DNA from: Nonomuraea jabiensis
Lineage (GTDB): Bacteria > Actinomycetota > Actinomycetes > Streptosporangiales > Streptosporangiaceae
Length of the DNA: 64,000 nucleotides
Reading direction: 5' to 3'
NCBI RefSeq assembly: GCF_014204795.1
Contig: NZ_JACHMB010000001.1
Location: 10,738,501 to 10,802,500 of the forward strand
Position 1 is the first letter of the stretch. Each line of letters starts with the position of its first letter. A program made the position numbers and the translations under genes. The notes beneath the pieces were generated by a model, which ran no database searches, was not told where the DNA came from, and saw only the letters and a program-made list of their open reading frames with translations. This document shows positions 16,468-24,316 of this stretch, piece after piece.

Positions 16468-16708
16468 CCGAACTGCCGCTCAGTCCGCGGCTGTCCGCGC
16501 CGCCGGTGGCAGCGGCGGGGAGCCGGCGGCGAGGGTTCTTCCTCATCGCGCGCTCGGCCTCGGTGGCGATGGTCTCGCGGAGCACCGTCCGCTTGTCACC
16601 GAAGTGGTGGTCAATGGTGTGCTTGGCGACCCCGGCCTCGGTGGCGATCATGTCCACCGAGGTCTGGGTGTACCCCTCTCGGGCGAAGACGGCTACGACG
16701 TCGCCGCG
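16442..16708 (-). pseudogene. TetR-family regulator remnant (HTH part only)
   Basis: The minus strand encodes VVAVFAREGYTQTSVDMIAT, then EAGVAKHTIDHHFGDKRTVL, the N-terminal helix-turn-helix of a TetR repressor. Homology stops after about residue 60 and the frame ends at 16442, so the ligand-binding domain is missing. No start codon lies upstream in frame before it runs into the 3' end of the SDR gene, although an ATG at 16657 exists inside the HTH. It overlaps the ends of both flanking genes. It was probably once the repressor of the neighbouring SDR gene. Confidence 0.72.
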
Positions 16709-17529
16709 TAGTCCGTGGATAGGGACAGCTCCCTCCAGGCGTTGACCTCACGCTGCTCCTCGGCCCGCACCTGGTCGCGCCTGCGGACGGCGTCGCCGCC
16801 GAGGAGCAGGCCGCGCGGCGGGTTGGCCGTCCGCGCGATCCGGATGATGGCCTCGGCCGCCTTCACCGGGTCGCCCGGCTGCGATCCACCCCAGTCCGCG
16901 ACGGAGGCCCGCGCCTGGCCCGACGTATCGGCGTAGTCGTCGATGGCGCCGTCCGCGATCACCAGCGACTCCTTCGACAGGAAATCCGTGCGGAACACCC
17001 CGGGCCGGACAGCCGTGACGTGGATGCCGAGCGGACCCACCTCTGCCCGCAGCGCATCGGTGATGCCCTCGACGGCGAACTTGGTGGAGCCGTACAGCCC
17101 CCAGGCCGCGCCCGTGGCGACCCCGCCGATGGAGGACACGTTGATGATGTGCCCGGCCCGCTGCCTGCGGAAGGTCGGCAGGAGCGCCTTCGTCACCCGG
17201 AGCAGCCCGAACACGTTGACGTCGTAGATCTCCTTGGTCTGGGTCTCGGAGATCTCCTCGACCGCCCCCAACACGCCGTAGCCCGCGTTGTTGACGAGCA
17301 CGTCGACGCGCTCGACCTGGGCCAGCGCGCGGGTGACGGCCGCCTGGACGCCGGCCGGGTCGGTGACGTCCAGTTGCTCCGTGATCAGCCGCTCGGACGC
17401 CCCGAGCCGTTCGCGAAGCCCCTCGGGGCGGCGGGCGGTGGCGATGAGCGTGTCTCCGCCCGCCAGGATCTGGCGGGCCAGCTCGAGCCCGAACCCTCGC
17501 GAAGCACCGGTGAGGAACCACGTGGCCAT
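16693..17529 (-). CDS. Short-chain dehydrogenase/reductase, classical
   Basis: 278 residues from the ATG at 17529 behind AAAGGTG. It is a complete classical SDR: TGASRGFGLELARQI (TGxxxGxG) at residues 8-22, NNAG, the catalytic Ser in IINVSSIGG, and YGSTK (YxxxK). It reduces or oxidises carbonyl/hydroxyl groups with NAD(P)H; substrate unknown. It is divergent from the SsuD-like gene, and the shared 87-base promoter region contains the 18-bp palindrome, tying its expression to the organosulfur genes. Confidence 0.9.
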   Translation of the reverse strand: MATWFLTGASRGFGLELARQILAGGDTLIATARRPEGLRERLGASERLITEQLDVTDPAGVQAAVTRALAQVERVDVLVNNAGYGVLGAVEEISETQTKEIYDVNVFGLLRVTKALLPTFRRQRAGHIINVSSIGGVATGAAWGLYGSTKFAVEGITDALRAEVGPLGIHVTAVRPGVFRTDFLSKESLVIADGAIDDYADTSGQARASVADWGGSQPGDPVKAAEAIIRIARTANPPRGLLLGGDAVRRRDQVRAEEQREVNAWRELSLSTDYAATS

Positions 17530-17545
17530 ATTGCACCTTTTCATA

Positions 17546-17575
17546 GTATTCAGGTAGGAATACATGTTAATGTAT
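17546..17575. promoter_or_regulatory. Two overlapping palindromes in the SDR/ssuD divergent promoter
   Basis: GTATTC-AGGTAG-GAATAC (17546-17563) is a perfect inverted repeat, and ATACAT-GTTA-ATGTAT (17560-17575) is a second one sharing four bases with it. The first lies 17-34 bases from the SDR start and 54-71 bases from the SsuD-like start, and reappears with two changes at 14145. This looks like the operator of a common regulator acting on both operons. Confidence 0.72.
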
Positions 17576-17616
17576 GGGAAGAACGTCCCATTTGTGAAGA
17601 GGATGGCCTGCAGAGC

Positions 17617-18747
17617 ATGACGGTGAAGTTCCACTGGTACCTGCCGACCCACGGCGACACCCGCGCCCTGTGGCACCAGAACCGGACCAGGGCGGAGGGT
17701 AAGGAGGACGGCGAAGCAGTCGGATATCGCCCGTTCGGCCTGGGGTACATGAATCAGATCGCCCTGGCCGCGGAGGACCTCGGCTTCGAGGCGGTTCTGA
17801 CGCCTACCGGGTCGCACTGCGAGGACGCCTGGCTGAGCACCGTCGCCATCGCCCAGTACGCCAGGCGACTGAAGTTCCTCGTGGCGTTCCGGCCCGGGCT
17901 GATCAGCCCGACTCTGGCCGCCCAGCAGGCCGCGACCTTCCAGCACCTCACCGGCGGACGCCTGCTGCTCAATGTGGTGAGCGGCGGCTCCGACGCCGAG
18001 CAGCGGCGGTACGGGGACGGGCTGGCCAAGGCCGACCGCTACCGGCGTACCGAGGAGTTCCTCACCATCCTGCGCGGTATCTGGAAGGGCGCACCCTACG
18101 ACTTCGAGGGCGATCACTACGAGGTGCGCGACGCCGTGCTGCCCGAACCACCCGATTCCCAGCCGGCTCTCTACTTCGGCGGTTCGTCCCAGGAGGCGCT
18201 GGGGGTGGCGGGCCGCCAGGCCGACGTGTACCTGGCGTGGGCGGAGCCGCCCGACCAGCTGGCCGCCACGTTCGACGAGGTACGCGCCCACGCGCGGGCC
18301 GCCGGGCGCGAGATCCGTTTCGGCATCCGCCTGCACACCATCGCGCGCTCCACGTCCGAGGCGGCCTGGGCCCAGGCGCAGAGCCTGCTGGACGCCCTGG
18401 ACGAGGACACGGTGCGGGCCGCCCAGGAGAAGCTGCGGGCCAGGGCCTCGGAGGGCCAGCGGCGCATGCTCTCGCTCAACGAGGGCGTCCTCGGCCGTGC
18501 CAGGGACCTGGAGGTCCACCCTGGCCTATGGGCGGGTCCCGGCCTGGTACGAGCCGGAGCGGGCACCTCGTTCGTGGGCTCGTACGCCGAGGTGGCCAGG
18601 CTCGTCGCCGAGTACGCCGAGATCGGGGTGAGCGAGTTCATCCTCAGCGGCTATCCGCAGCTGGAGGAGCTGTACTGGTTCGGCGAGGGTGTGCTGCCCG
18701 AGCTGCGCCGCGCCGGGCTGTGGGGGCGGGACCTCGCCCATGCCTGA
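17617..18747 (+). CDS. ssuD: FMNH2-dependent alkanesulfonate monooxygenase-like (SsuD family)
   Basis: 376 residues from the ATG at 17617. MTVKFHWYLPTHGDTRALWH matches the start of SsuD, and FLVAFRPGLISPTLAAQQAA plus GRLLLNVVSGGSDAEQRRYG are family blocks of the luciferase-like barrel. SsuD releases sulfite from alkanesulfonates using FMNH2 and O2 to satisfy sulfur demand. A flavin reductase (SsuE) is not encoded in the window. It is the first gene of a tightly overlapping operon with a second LLM enzyme and an ECF importer; the next start (18740) lies inside its 3' end. Confidence 0.88.
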   Translation: MTVKFHWYLPTHGDTRALWHQNRTRAEGKEDGEAVGYRPFGLGYMNQIALAAEDLGFEAVLTPTGSHCEDAWLSTVAIAQYARRLKFLVAFRPGLISPTLAAQQAATFQHLTGGRLLLNVVSGGSDAEQRRYGDGLAKADRYRRTEEFLTILRGIWKGAPYDFEGDHYEVRDAVLPEPPDSQPALYFGGSSQEALGVAGRQADVYLAWAEPPDQLAATFDEVRAHARAAGREIRFGIRLHTIARSTSEAAWAQAQSLLDALDEDTVRAAQEKLRARASEGQRRMLSLNEGVLGRARDLEVHPGLWAGPGLVRAGAGTSFVGSYAEVARLVAEYAEIGVSEFILSGYPQLEELYWFGEGVLPELRRAGLWGRDLAHA

Positions 18748-20131
18748 CCATCTGCTCTTCAACGCGTTCACCATGAGCACCGTTTCGCACCTGTTGCACG
18801 GCCTGTGGACGCATCCCGACAGCCGCCACCGCGACTATGCCGACCTGGGCGCCTGGCTGGAGCTGGCCGCGCTGCTCGACGACGCCGACTTCGACGCGCT
18901 GTTCCTCGCCGACGTGGCCGGAGTGCACGAGACCTACGGCGGGAGCCCCGCGCAGGCGGTCCTCGAAGGCGTTCAGGTCCCGGCGAACGATCCCTCCATG
19001 CTGCTGTCCGCGCTGGCCGCCTCCACCCGCCGCCTGGGGCTGGTGTTCACCCAGTCGATCCTGCAGGAGCCGCCGTTCAACTTCGCACGGCGGGTGTCCA
19101 CGCTGGACCATCTGAGCCGGGGGCGGGTGGGCTGGAACATCGTCACCTCCCACCTGTCCAACGCCGCGCGCAACCTCGGGCTCGACGACCTGCCCGACCA
19201 CGACGAGCGCTACGCGCGTGCGGAGGAGTACACCGAGGTGGTCTACCGGCTGTGGGAGGAGAGCTGGGCCGACGACGCCGTGCTCGCGGACCCCTCGACC
19301 GGCAGGTACGCCGACCCGGCCAAGGTCAGGAAGATCAACCATGCCGGCACGTACTACCGGGTCGAGGGCCCCCATCTGTGCGAGCCGTCGCCGCAGCGCT
19401 CCCCCGTGCTGTTCCAGGCCGGGTCATCCAAGGCGGGCAGGGAGTTCGCCGCCCGGCACGCAGAAGGCGTCTTCATCGACGCGGTGACCCCGCTCGGAGC
19501 CCACGAGCAGATCGCCGACATTCGCGCCCGCGCCGGGCGGCACGGCCGCAACCCCGACGACCTGCTGTTCTTCGCGGGACTGTCCTTCGTCGTCGGCGGG
19601 ACCGAGGCCGAGGCCGCCGGCAAGGACGCGGAGATCCGCGCCCATCTGAGCGAGACCGCCTTCGCCGCCCAGTTCTCCAGCGCCGTGGGCAGCGACGTGA
19701 CCGAACTGGGTCTCGACACGCCGATCCGGCTGATCAGGACGAACACCCAGCAGGGCTGGCTCACCAGCCTGCGGGAATCGGCCCCCGACCAGGAGTGGAC
19801 GCTCGGCACGGCGCTGACCGCCCGGATGGGCCGCCGGGTCGTCGGCACGCCGGAACGGATCGCCGACCAGCTCGCGGAGTGGCGCGCGGCGGGTGTGGAC
19901 GGGGTCAACGTCATCGCCGCGACCACGCCGGGAACGTACCGGGACTTCATCGACGGTGTCCTGCCCGAGCTGCGCCGGCGCGGCCTGGCCCGTACCGAGC
20001 CCACCGAAGAGGGCCTCACGCTGCGCGAACGCCTGTTCCCCGGGCGACCCGCCCGGCTCACCGCCAACCACCCCGCCGGCCGCCGCCGCCTGTACCCCCA
20101 CCGCAATCACGAAGAGAAGGCCGTGTCATGA
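18740..20131 (+). CDS. LLM-class FMN-dependent monooxygenase, NtaA/SnaA/DszA/SoxA branch
   Basis: 463 residues from the ATG at 18740, overlapping the SsuD-like stop by 8 bases. HLLFNAFTMSTVSHLLHGLW, LGLVFTQSILQEPPFNFARR, RVGWNIVTSHLSNAARNLGL and AEEYTEVVYRLWEESW are the conserved blocks of the nitrilotriacetate/dibenzothiophene-sulfone monooxygenase branch. These enzymes use FMNH2 from a separate reductase to cleave C-N or C-S bonds. With SsuD beside it, cleavage of an organosulfur compound (sulfone, sulfonate or thioether-derived) is the likely role. Confidence 0.88.
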   Translation: MPDHLLFNAFTMSTVSHLLHGLWTHPDSRHRDYADLGAWLELAALLDDADFDALFLADVAGVHETYGGSPAQAVLEGVQVPANDPSMLLSALAASTRRLGLVFTQSILQEPPFNFARRVSTLDHLSRGRVGWNIVTSHLSNAARNLGLDDLPDHDERYARAEEYTEVVYRLWEESWADDAVLADPSTGRYADPAKVRKINHAGTYYRVEGPHLCEPSPQRSPVLFQAGSSKAGREFAARHAEGVFIDAVTPLGAHEQIADIRARAGRHGRNPDDLLFFAGLSFVVGGTEAEAAGKDAEIRAHLSETAFAAQFSSAVGSDVTELGLDTPIRLIRTNTQQGWLTSLRESAPDQEWTLGTALTARMGRRVVGTPERIADQLAEWRAAGVDGVNVIAATTPGTYRDFIDGVLPELRRRGLARTEPTEEGLTLRERLFPGRPARLTANHPAGRRRLYPHRNHEEKAVS

Positions 20132-20793
20132 CCGACAACACTTCCCCCGGGCCCGCGCAGGAGAGCGCCGCCACCGGCATCTCCGCCACCGAGCAGGCGG
20201 GCGACGCCTCCCCTGGCGCGAAGAGCGCGCTCGCGCCGCGCGACCTCGCGCTCATCGCGCTCTTCGCGGCCTTCATCGCCGTGCTCGGCCTGCCCGGCGC
20301 GATACCGATCTTCGGCTCCCCCGTGCCGATCACCGCCCAGACGCTCGGCGTCATGCTCGCCCCGAGCATCCTGGGCGCGCGGCGCGGCGCCCTGGCGATC
20401 GTGGCCTTCCTCGTCCTCGTCGCGGCCGGCCTTCCCCTCCTGTCCGGCGGGCGCGGCGGGCTGGGGGTCTTCGCCGGCGCCTCCGCCGGGTACCTCGTCG
20501 GCTGGATCTTCGGCTCGTACGTCATCGGCCTGCTCGTGGACCGGATCCTGCCGAAGTACCGCTTCTGGCCCGGCCTGCTCTTCAACGTCATCGGCGGCAT
20601 CGTGGTCATCTACGCCTTCGGGGTGCCCGTCACGGCGTGGCGTACCGGGAGCTGGGAGCTGGCGACGGTCCTGAGCGCCGCCCAGTACCTCCCGGGCGAT
20701 CTGCTGAAGGCCGTGCTCGCCGCGGCCATCGCGGCCGGCGTGCACCGCGCGTACCCCGTCCCGCGCGCCGGGCGCCCGCGGGGGCAGGCATGA
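20128..20793 (+). CDS. bioY: BioY-family substrate-binding (S) component of ECF importer
   Basis: 221 residues from the ATG at 20128 (ATGA overlap). After a hydrophilic 30-residue N-terminus come about six membrane helices with the BioY hallmarks ITAQTLGVMLAPSILGARRG and FAGASAGYLVGWIFGSYV. BioY normally captures biotin, itself a sulfur compound. Here no biotin synthesis gene is nearby and the gene is translationally coupled to two desulfurising monooxygenases, so either biotin supply is co-regulated with sulfur status or this S component has another sulfur-containing ligand. Confidence 0.9.
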   Translation: MTDNTSPGPAQESAATGISATEQAGDASPGAKSALAPRDLALIALFAAFIAVLGLPGAIPIFGSPVPITAQTLGVMLAPSILGARRGALAIVAFLVLVAAGLPLLSGGRGGLGVFAGASAGYLVGWIFGSYVIGLLVDRILPKYRFWPGLLFNVIGGIVVIYAFGVPVTAWRTGSWELATVLSAAQYLPGDLLKAVLAAAIAAGVHRAYPVPRAGRPRGQA

Positions 20794-21485
20794 TCGAGCT
20801 CAAGGACGTCACGCACGCGTACGGCGACCGCCCGGTCCTGCGCGGCATCTCCCTGCGGCTGGAGGAGCGGCGGATCGGGCTGATCGGCGCCAACGGCTCC
20901 GGGAAGTCGACCCTGGCCCGGCTGCTCAACGGGCTGATCGTGCCCGACTCGGGGCAGGTCCTGGTGGACGACCTGGACACCAGGAAGCAGGCCCGCGCCG
21001 TCCGCAGGAAGGTCGGCTTCGTCTTCTCCAACGCCGACTCGCAGATCATCATGCCGACCGTCGCCGAGGACGTGGCGATCGGCCTGCGCGACCGCGGCCT
21101 GCCGAAGGAGGAGGCGGCGACGCTGGTCGCCGAGATCCTGGCCAGGTACGGGCTGGGCGACCACCACGACCACCAGGCGCACCTGCTGTCCGGCGGCCAG
21201 AAACAGATGCTGGCGCTGGCGGCGGTGCTGGTCACCCAGCCGGAGATCCTCGTCTGCGACGAGCCGACGACCCTGCTCGACCGGCGCAACGTCCGGATCG
21301 TCGTCGACACGCTGCGCTCGCTCCCCCAGCAGGTCATCCTGCTGACCCACCAGCTGGAGACCCTGGCGGACTTCGACCGGGTCCTGGTCGTCAGTGAGGG
21401 GCGCGTGGCCTTCGACGGTCCGCCGGCCGAGGCCGTCGACCGGTACATCGAGCTGATCGACTCCGAGGTCGTGCCGGCCCGATGA
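20790..21485 (+). CDS. bioM: ECF importer ATPase, BioM/CbiO type
   Basis: 231 residues from the ATG at 20790 (ATGA overlap with bioY). Walker A GANGSGKST, the ECF-type Q-loop segment FVFSNADSQIIMPTVAEDVA, signature LLSGGQKQ, Walker B ILVCDEPTTLLD and H-loop LLTHQLE are all intact. It hydrolyses ATP for the BioY-BioN complex. Confidence 0.92.
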   Translation: MIELKDVTHAYGDRPVLRGISLRLEERRIGLIGANGSGKSTLARLLNGLIVPDSGQVLVDDLDTRKQARAVRRKVGFVFSNADSQIIMPTVAEDVAIGLRDRGLPKEEAATLVAEILARYGLGDHHDHQAHLLSGGQKQMLALAAVLVTQPEILVCDEPTTLLDRRNVRIVVDTLRSLPQQVILLTHQLETLADFDRVLVVSEGRVAFDGPPAEAVDRYIELIDSEVVPAR

Positions 21486-22081
21486 ACACGTTCGGCGTCT
21501 ACGTCCCCGGGGACAGCCTGTTGCACAGGCTGCCCGCAGGCGCGAAGTTGCTCGCCCTGCTCGTCGTGATCTCGGCGACGCTCTTCGTCCGAGATCCGGT
21601 CGCGGCGCTGACCTGCGCGGCCCTGGTGTGCCTGGCATACCCGGTCAGCCGGGTCGGCATCGGGCACCTGGGCACCACGGTGGTCGGCCTGCTGCCGTTC
21701 CTCGTCGTCATCCTGGCCTTCCAGACGTTCACGGCGGGCTGGCGCACCGCGGTCGTCCTGTCCGCCCAGCTGTTCACCGCGGTCGTGCTCGCCGGGCTGG
21801 TCACGCTCACCACCAGGGTCGCCGACATGCTGGAGCTCTTCGAGCGGCTGGCCCGCCCGCTGCGGGCCTTCGGCGTACGGCCCGAGCGCGTGGCGCTGGT
21901 CCTGGCGCTCACCATCCGGAGCGTGCCGATGGCTCTGACCGCCTGGCGGCAGGCACGCGAGGCGTACGTGGCCCGCGGGCTGTCCCGGCGGCAGCACCAC
22001 ATGGTGGTGCCCGTGATCGTCAGCCTGATCAGGTCCGCGGAGGCCGTCGGCGAGGCGATCAGCGCCCGCGGCCTGGACTGA
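21482..22081 (+). CDS. bioN: ECF importer transmembrane (T) component, BioN/CbiQ type
   Basis: 199 residues from the ATG at 21482 (ATGA overlap with bioM). Four to five membrane helices are followed by the cytoplasmic coupling helices carrying the two Ala-Arg-Gly motifs of EcfT proteins (AYVARGLS and AISARGLD). It completes a dedicated three-part ECF importer. Confidence 0.9.
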   Translation: MNTFGVYVPGDSLLHRLPAGAKLLALLVVISATLFVRDPVAALTCAALVCLAYPVSRVGIGHLGTTVVGLLPFLVVILAFQTFTAGWRTAVVLSAQLFTAVVLAGLVTLTTRVADMLELFERLARPLRAFGVRPERVALVLALTIRSVPMALTAWRQAREAYVARGLSRRQHHMVVPVIVSLIRSAEAVGEAISARGLD

Positions 22082-22091
22082 CCTCCTGATT

Positions 22092-22147
22092 CACCCCACC
22101 CAGCACCCCACCCCAGCACCCCACCCCAGCACCCCACCCCAGCACCA
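22092..22147 (+). repeat. 13-bp tandem repeat between bioN and sfnB-like gene
   Basis: Three perfect copies of CAGCACCCCACCC occupy 22101-22139, flanked by partial copies on both sides. It lies directly after the bioN stop and ends 16 bases before the next start. The purine/pyrimidine asymmetry is strong: the plus strand has almost no G. Confidence 0.9.
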
Positions 22148-22162
22148 CAGCAAGGAAGCACG

Positions 22163-23398
22163 TTGACAACGCACCTCACCGACGCGCACGTGATCGCCTC
22201 CGACGAAGAAGCCCTCCGCGTCGCCGCCGACGTCGCGGACAAGATCGGCGCGACCGCGGCCCAGCGGGACCGCGACCGCTCCATCCCCACCGACGAAGTC
22301 GAGCTGATCAGAGCCGGCGGCCTGCTCGGGATCACCATCCCCCGCGTACACGGCGGCGCCGGCGTGAGCACGCGCACCCTGGCGGAGGTGACGCGCCTGC
22401 TGGCCCAGGCGGACCCGAGCATCGGGCAGATCCCGCAGAACCACTACGTCGCCCTGGACATCGTGCGCCTCGTCGGGGACGAGGCACAGCGCGCCTTCTT
22501 CGCCGCCGAGGTGCTGCGCGGCAGGTGGCTGGGCAACGCCACCTCGGAACGGGGCCGCAAGCTCGGCCTCACGAACATCGGCACCCGGCTCACCCCGGCC
22601 GGGGACGGATCGGGCGACCATCTCGTCACCGGCACCAAGTACTACTCCACGGGGGCCTACACCTCGCAGTGGATCCCCGTGATGGCCCTGAACCCCGACG
22701 ACCGCCTCGTGGTGGCCATGGTGGAGCGGCACGCGCCCGGTGTGGAGGTCGTCCACGACTGGACCGCGTTCGGCCAGCGCAGCACGATCAGCGGGACGAC
22801 CACGCTGTCGGACGTGCGGGTGCCCCGGGAGCGGGTACTGCCCCGGTGGCGCATCTTCGAACGTCCGCAGGTGCACGGCGCCTACGGCCAGATCCTGCAC
22901 GCCGCGGTCGACCTCGGCATCGCCGACGCGGCCCTGGCCGACGCCACCGGGTACGTCACCGAGCGGACCCGGCCGTGGTGGGAGTCGGGCGTGGAGAACG
23001 CCGCCGACGAGCCGTACCTCATCGGCCACGTCGGACGGCTGGACGTACGACGCCGCGCCGCGCACGCCCTGGTCCGCCAGGCCGCGGAGACGCTGGACGC
23101 GGCGAACTCCGTGCTCGGCGACCCCGGCGTGCCGCTCGCGGAGCGCGAGCGAGTCGCCGGCGAGGCGTCACTGGCCGTCGCCGCCGCCAAGGTCTTCGCC
23201 GCCGAGGTCTCGGTCAAGCTGTCCAACGAGCTGTTCGAGCTGGCGGGAACGAGCTCGACCGATGAGAAGTACGCTCTGGACCGCCACTGGCGCAACGCCC
23301 GCACGCACACTCTCCACGACCCGAAACGCTGGAAGTACCACCACCTCGGCGTCCACGCGTTGCACGGGCGGTTCCCGCCGAACCACGGCGGCATCTGA
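22163..23398 (+). CDS. sfnB: SfnB-like flavin-dependent oxidoreductase (acyl-CoA dehydrogenase fold)
   Basis: 411 residues from a TTG start at 22163 behind AAGGAAG. The acyl-CoA dehydrogenase fold is clear (GGLLGITIPRVHGGAG; TGTKYYSTGAYTSQW; KLSNELFELAGTSST), and the blend with ARTHTLHDPKRWKYHHLG is typical of the SfnB/DszC group of flavin monooxygenases used in dimethylsulfone and thiophene sulfur acquisition. These enzymes do not act on CoA thioesters. It probably belongs to the same transcription unit as the genes before it, 81 bases upstream, and should oxidise an organosulfur substrate. Confidence 0.85.
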   Translation: MTTHLTDAHVIASDEEALRVAADVADKIGATAAQRDRDRSIPTDEVELIRAGGLLGITIPRVHGGAGVSTRTLAEVTRLLAQADPSIGQIPQNHYVALDIVRLVGDEAQRAFFAAEVLRGRWLGNATSERGRKLGLTNIGTRLTPAGDGSGDHLVTGTKYYSTGAYTSQWIPVMALNPDDRLVVAMVERHAPGVEVVHDWTAFGQRSTISGTTTLSDVRVPRERVLPRWRIFERPQVHGAYGQILHAAVDLGIADAALADATGYVTERTRPWWESGVENAADEPYLIGHVGRLDVRRRAAHALVRQAAETLDAANSVLGDPGVPLAERERVAGEASLAVAAAKVFAAEVSVKLSNELFELAGTSSTDEKYALDRHWRNARTHTLHDPKRWKYHHLGVHALHGRFPPNHGGI

Positions 23399-23451
23399 CA
23401 CTCCCTCCGGCACGCCGGGCCGGCGGAGATCTCGTGCTAGCTTTTCCATGT

Positions 23452-23468
23452 CTTTCTAGTAGAGAAAG
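23452..23468 (+). promoter_or_regulatory. Inverted repeat before cysteine-dioxygenase-like gene
   Basis: CTTTCT-AGTAG-AGAAAG is a perfect 6-bp-arm repeat 9-25 bases before the ATG at 23477, close enough to overlap the ribosome-binding region. It differs from the 17546-type palindrome. It could be an operator or an mRNA hairpin. Confidence 0.45.
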
Positions 23469-23476
23469 TGGGAATT

Positions 23477-23989
23477 ATGAGCACTGATCTCGCCGCCCTC
23501 GCCGCTACCCACCGCCCGTACGAGCCGGAGGAATGCGCCGAGCTTGCTCGTCGGGCCGCGGAGCTCGTCGACATCGGCGAGCTGCCGCGAAGCGGACCTG
23601 GGGGGTACGTGCTGCTCTGGTCGGACGAGCACTCCATTGCCTGGCTCAACACGTGGTGGGAGGCTCGCGACACCGGCTTCCACGACCACGACGGATCGGC
23701 GGTCGGCGTGCACGTCCTGGCGGGCAGGGTGTCCAACGAGGGGCTACCGATCGGAGGCACGCGCCGGGTGGGGATTTACGGAGCGGGCGAGTCGTTCTCC
23801 TTTCCCGGGACCGGCATCCACCGGATGGATCACGAGGCGGGCGCGATCACGATCCACGTCTACTCGCCGCCGCTGCGCGGGATCGGCCACTACGAGGTGG
23901 TGGACGGGTTCCTGCGCCGCACGCCCGGCTCCCCCGACGAGGCCTCACCGCCGAGCCCGGGGCTGCGCGAGGCGCTCGGCGTCCGCTGA
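23477..23989 (+). CDS. Cysteine dioxygenase type I-like cupin
   Basis: 170 residues from the ATG at 23477, preceded by AAGTGGGA; a GTG at 23468 is in frame but lies in the inverted repeat. The cupin iron site is visible as GFHDHDGS (HxH-type) and the later GIHRMDH. Cysteine dioxygenases turn cysteine into cysteine sulfinate, which feeds taurine or sulfite plus pyruvate. Placement after the organosulfur operon fits sulfur turnover. A thiol other than cysteine is possible, since this bacterial family is diverse. Confidence 0.82.
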   Translation: MSTDLAALAATHRPYEPEECAELARRAAELVDIGELPRSGPGGYVLLWSDEHSIAWLNTWWEARDTGFHDHDGSAVGVHVLAGRVSNEGLPIGGTRRVGIYGAGESFSFPGTGIHRMDHEAGAITIHVYSPPLRGIGHYEVVDGFLRRTPGSPDEASPPSPGLREALGVR

Positions 23990-24005
23990 TCGAGATCACC
24001 AGCGG

Positions 24006-24225
24006 TCAAGTCGTGGCCGACCTCCAGAGGGTGACGGTCTCGATGAGGTCGCGGGCCAGCAGCACCTCAGCTTGCGAGCGCAGGAAGGTCAGGCCAGGTG
24101 CTGGACGCCCGCTCAGGTGCCTGACCAGCGCCTTCCTGCTTGAGGATCTCCCACACGGTGGAGGGTGCGGACCGTGATGCCGAGCACGGTCACAGATCGC
24201 GGTGCCGGCGCACAACGGCGAGATG
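24006..24225 (-). pseudogene. Frameshifted remnant of integrase-core (rve) transposase
   Basis: The minus strand carries, in three different frames, pieces of one common actinomycete transposase: VLGITV, then APSTVWEILKQEGAGQAPER, then FLRSQAEVLLARDLIETVTL. Single-base shifts lie before APST (about 24163) and before FLRS (about 24085), and the frame ends at 24006 right after the first catalytic-Asp region. Both ends of the element and its inverted repeats are gone. I place it in the IS3/IS481-like rve superfamily by pattern only. Confidence 0.75.
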
Positions 24226-24316
24226 ACATTATCGGCAGGCGCAGTGCGCCGGCTCCCAACGCGCCGTCAGGTGGGCCCTTGCCAGGCCATCTTGTGACTG
24301 CCCGGAGAAGCGCTCG

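Noticed and set aside
22092..22147. Tandem repeat considered as a CRISPR array
   Set aside because: The 13-bp units are contiguous without spacers and no cas genes are present.
22082..22162. Riboswitch before the sfnB-like gene
   Set aside because: The gap is filled by the 13-bp repeat and leaves no room for a SAM, cobalamin or other aptamer.
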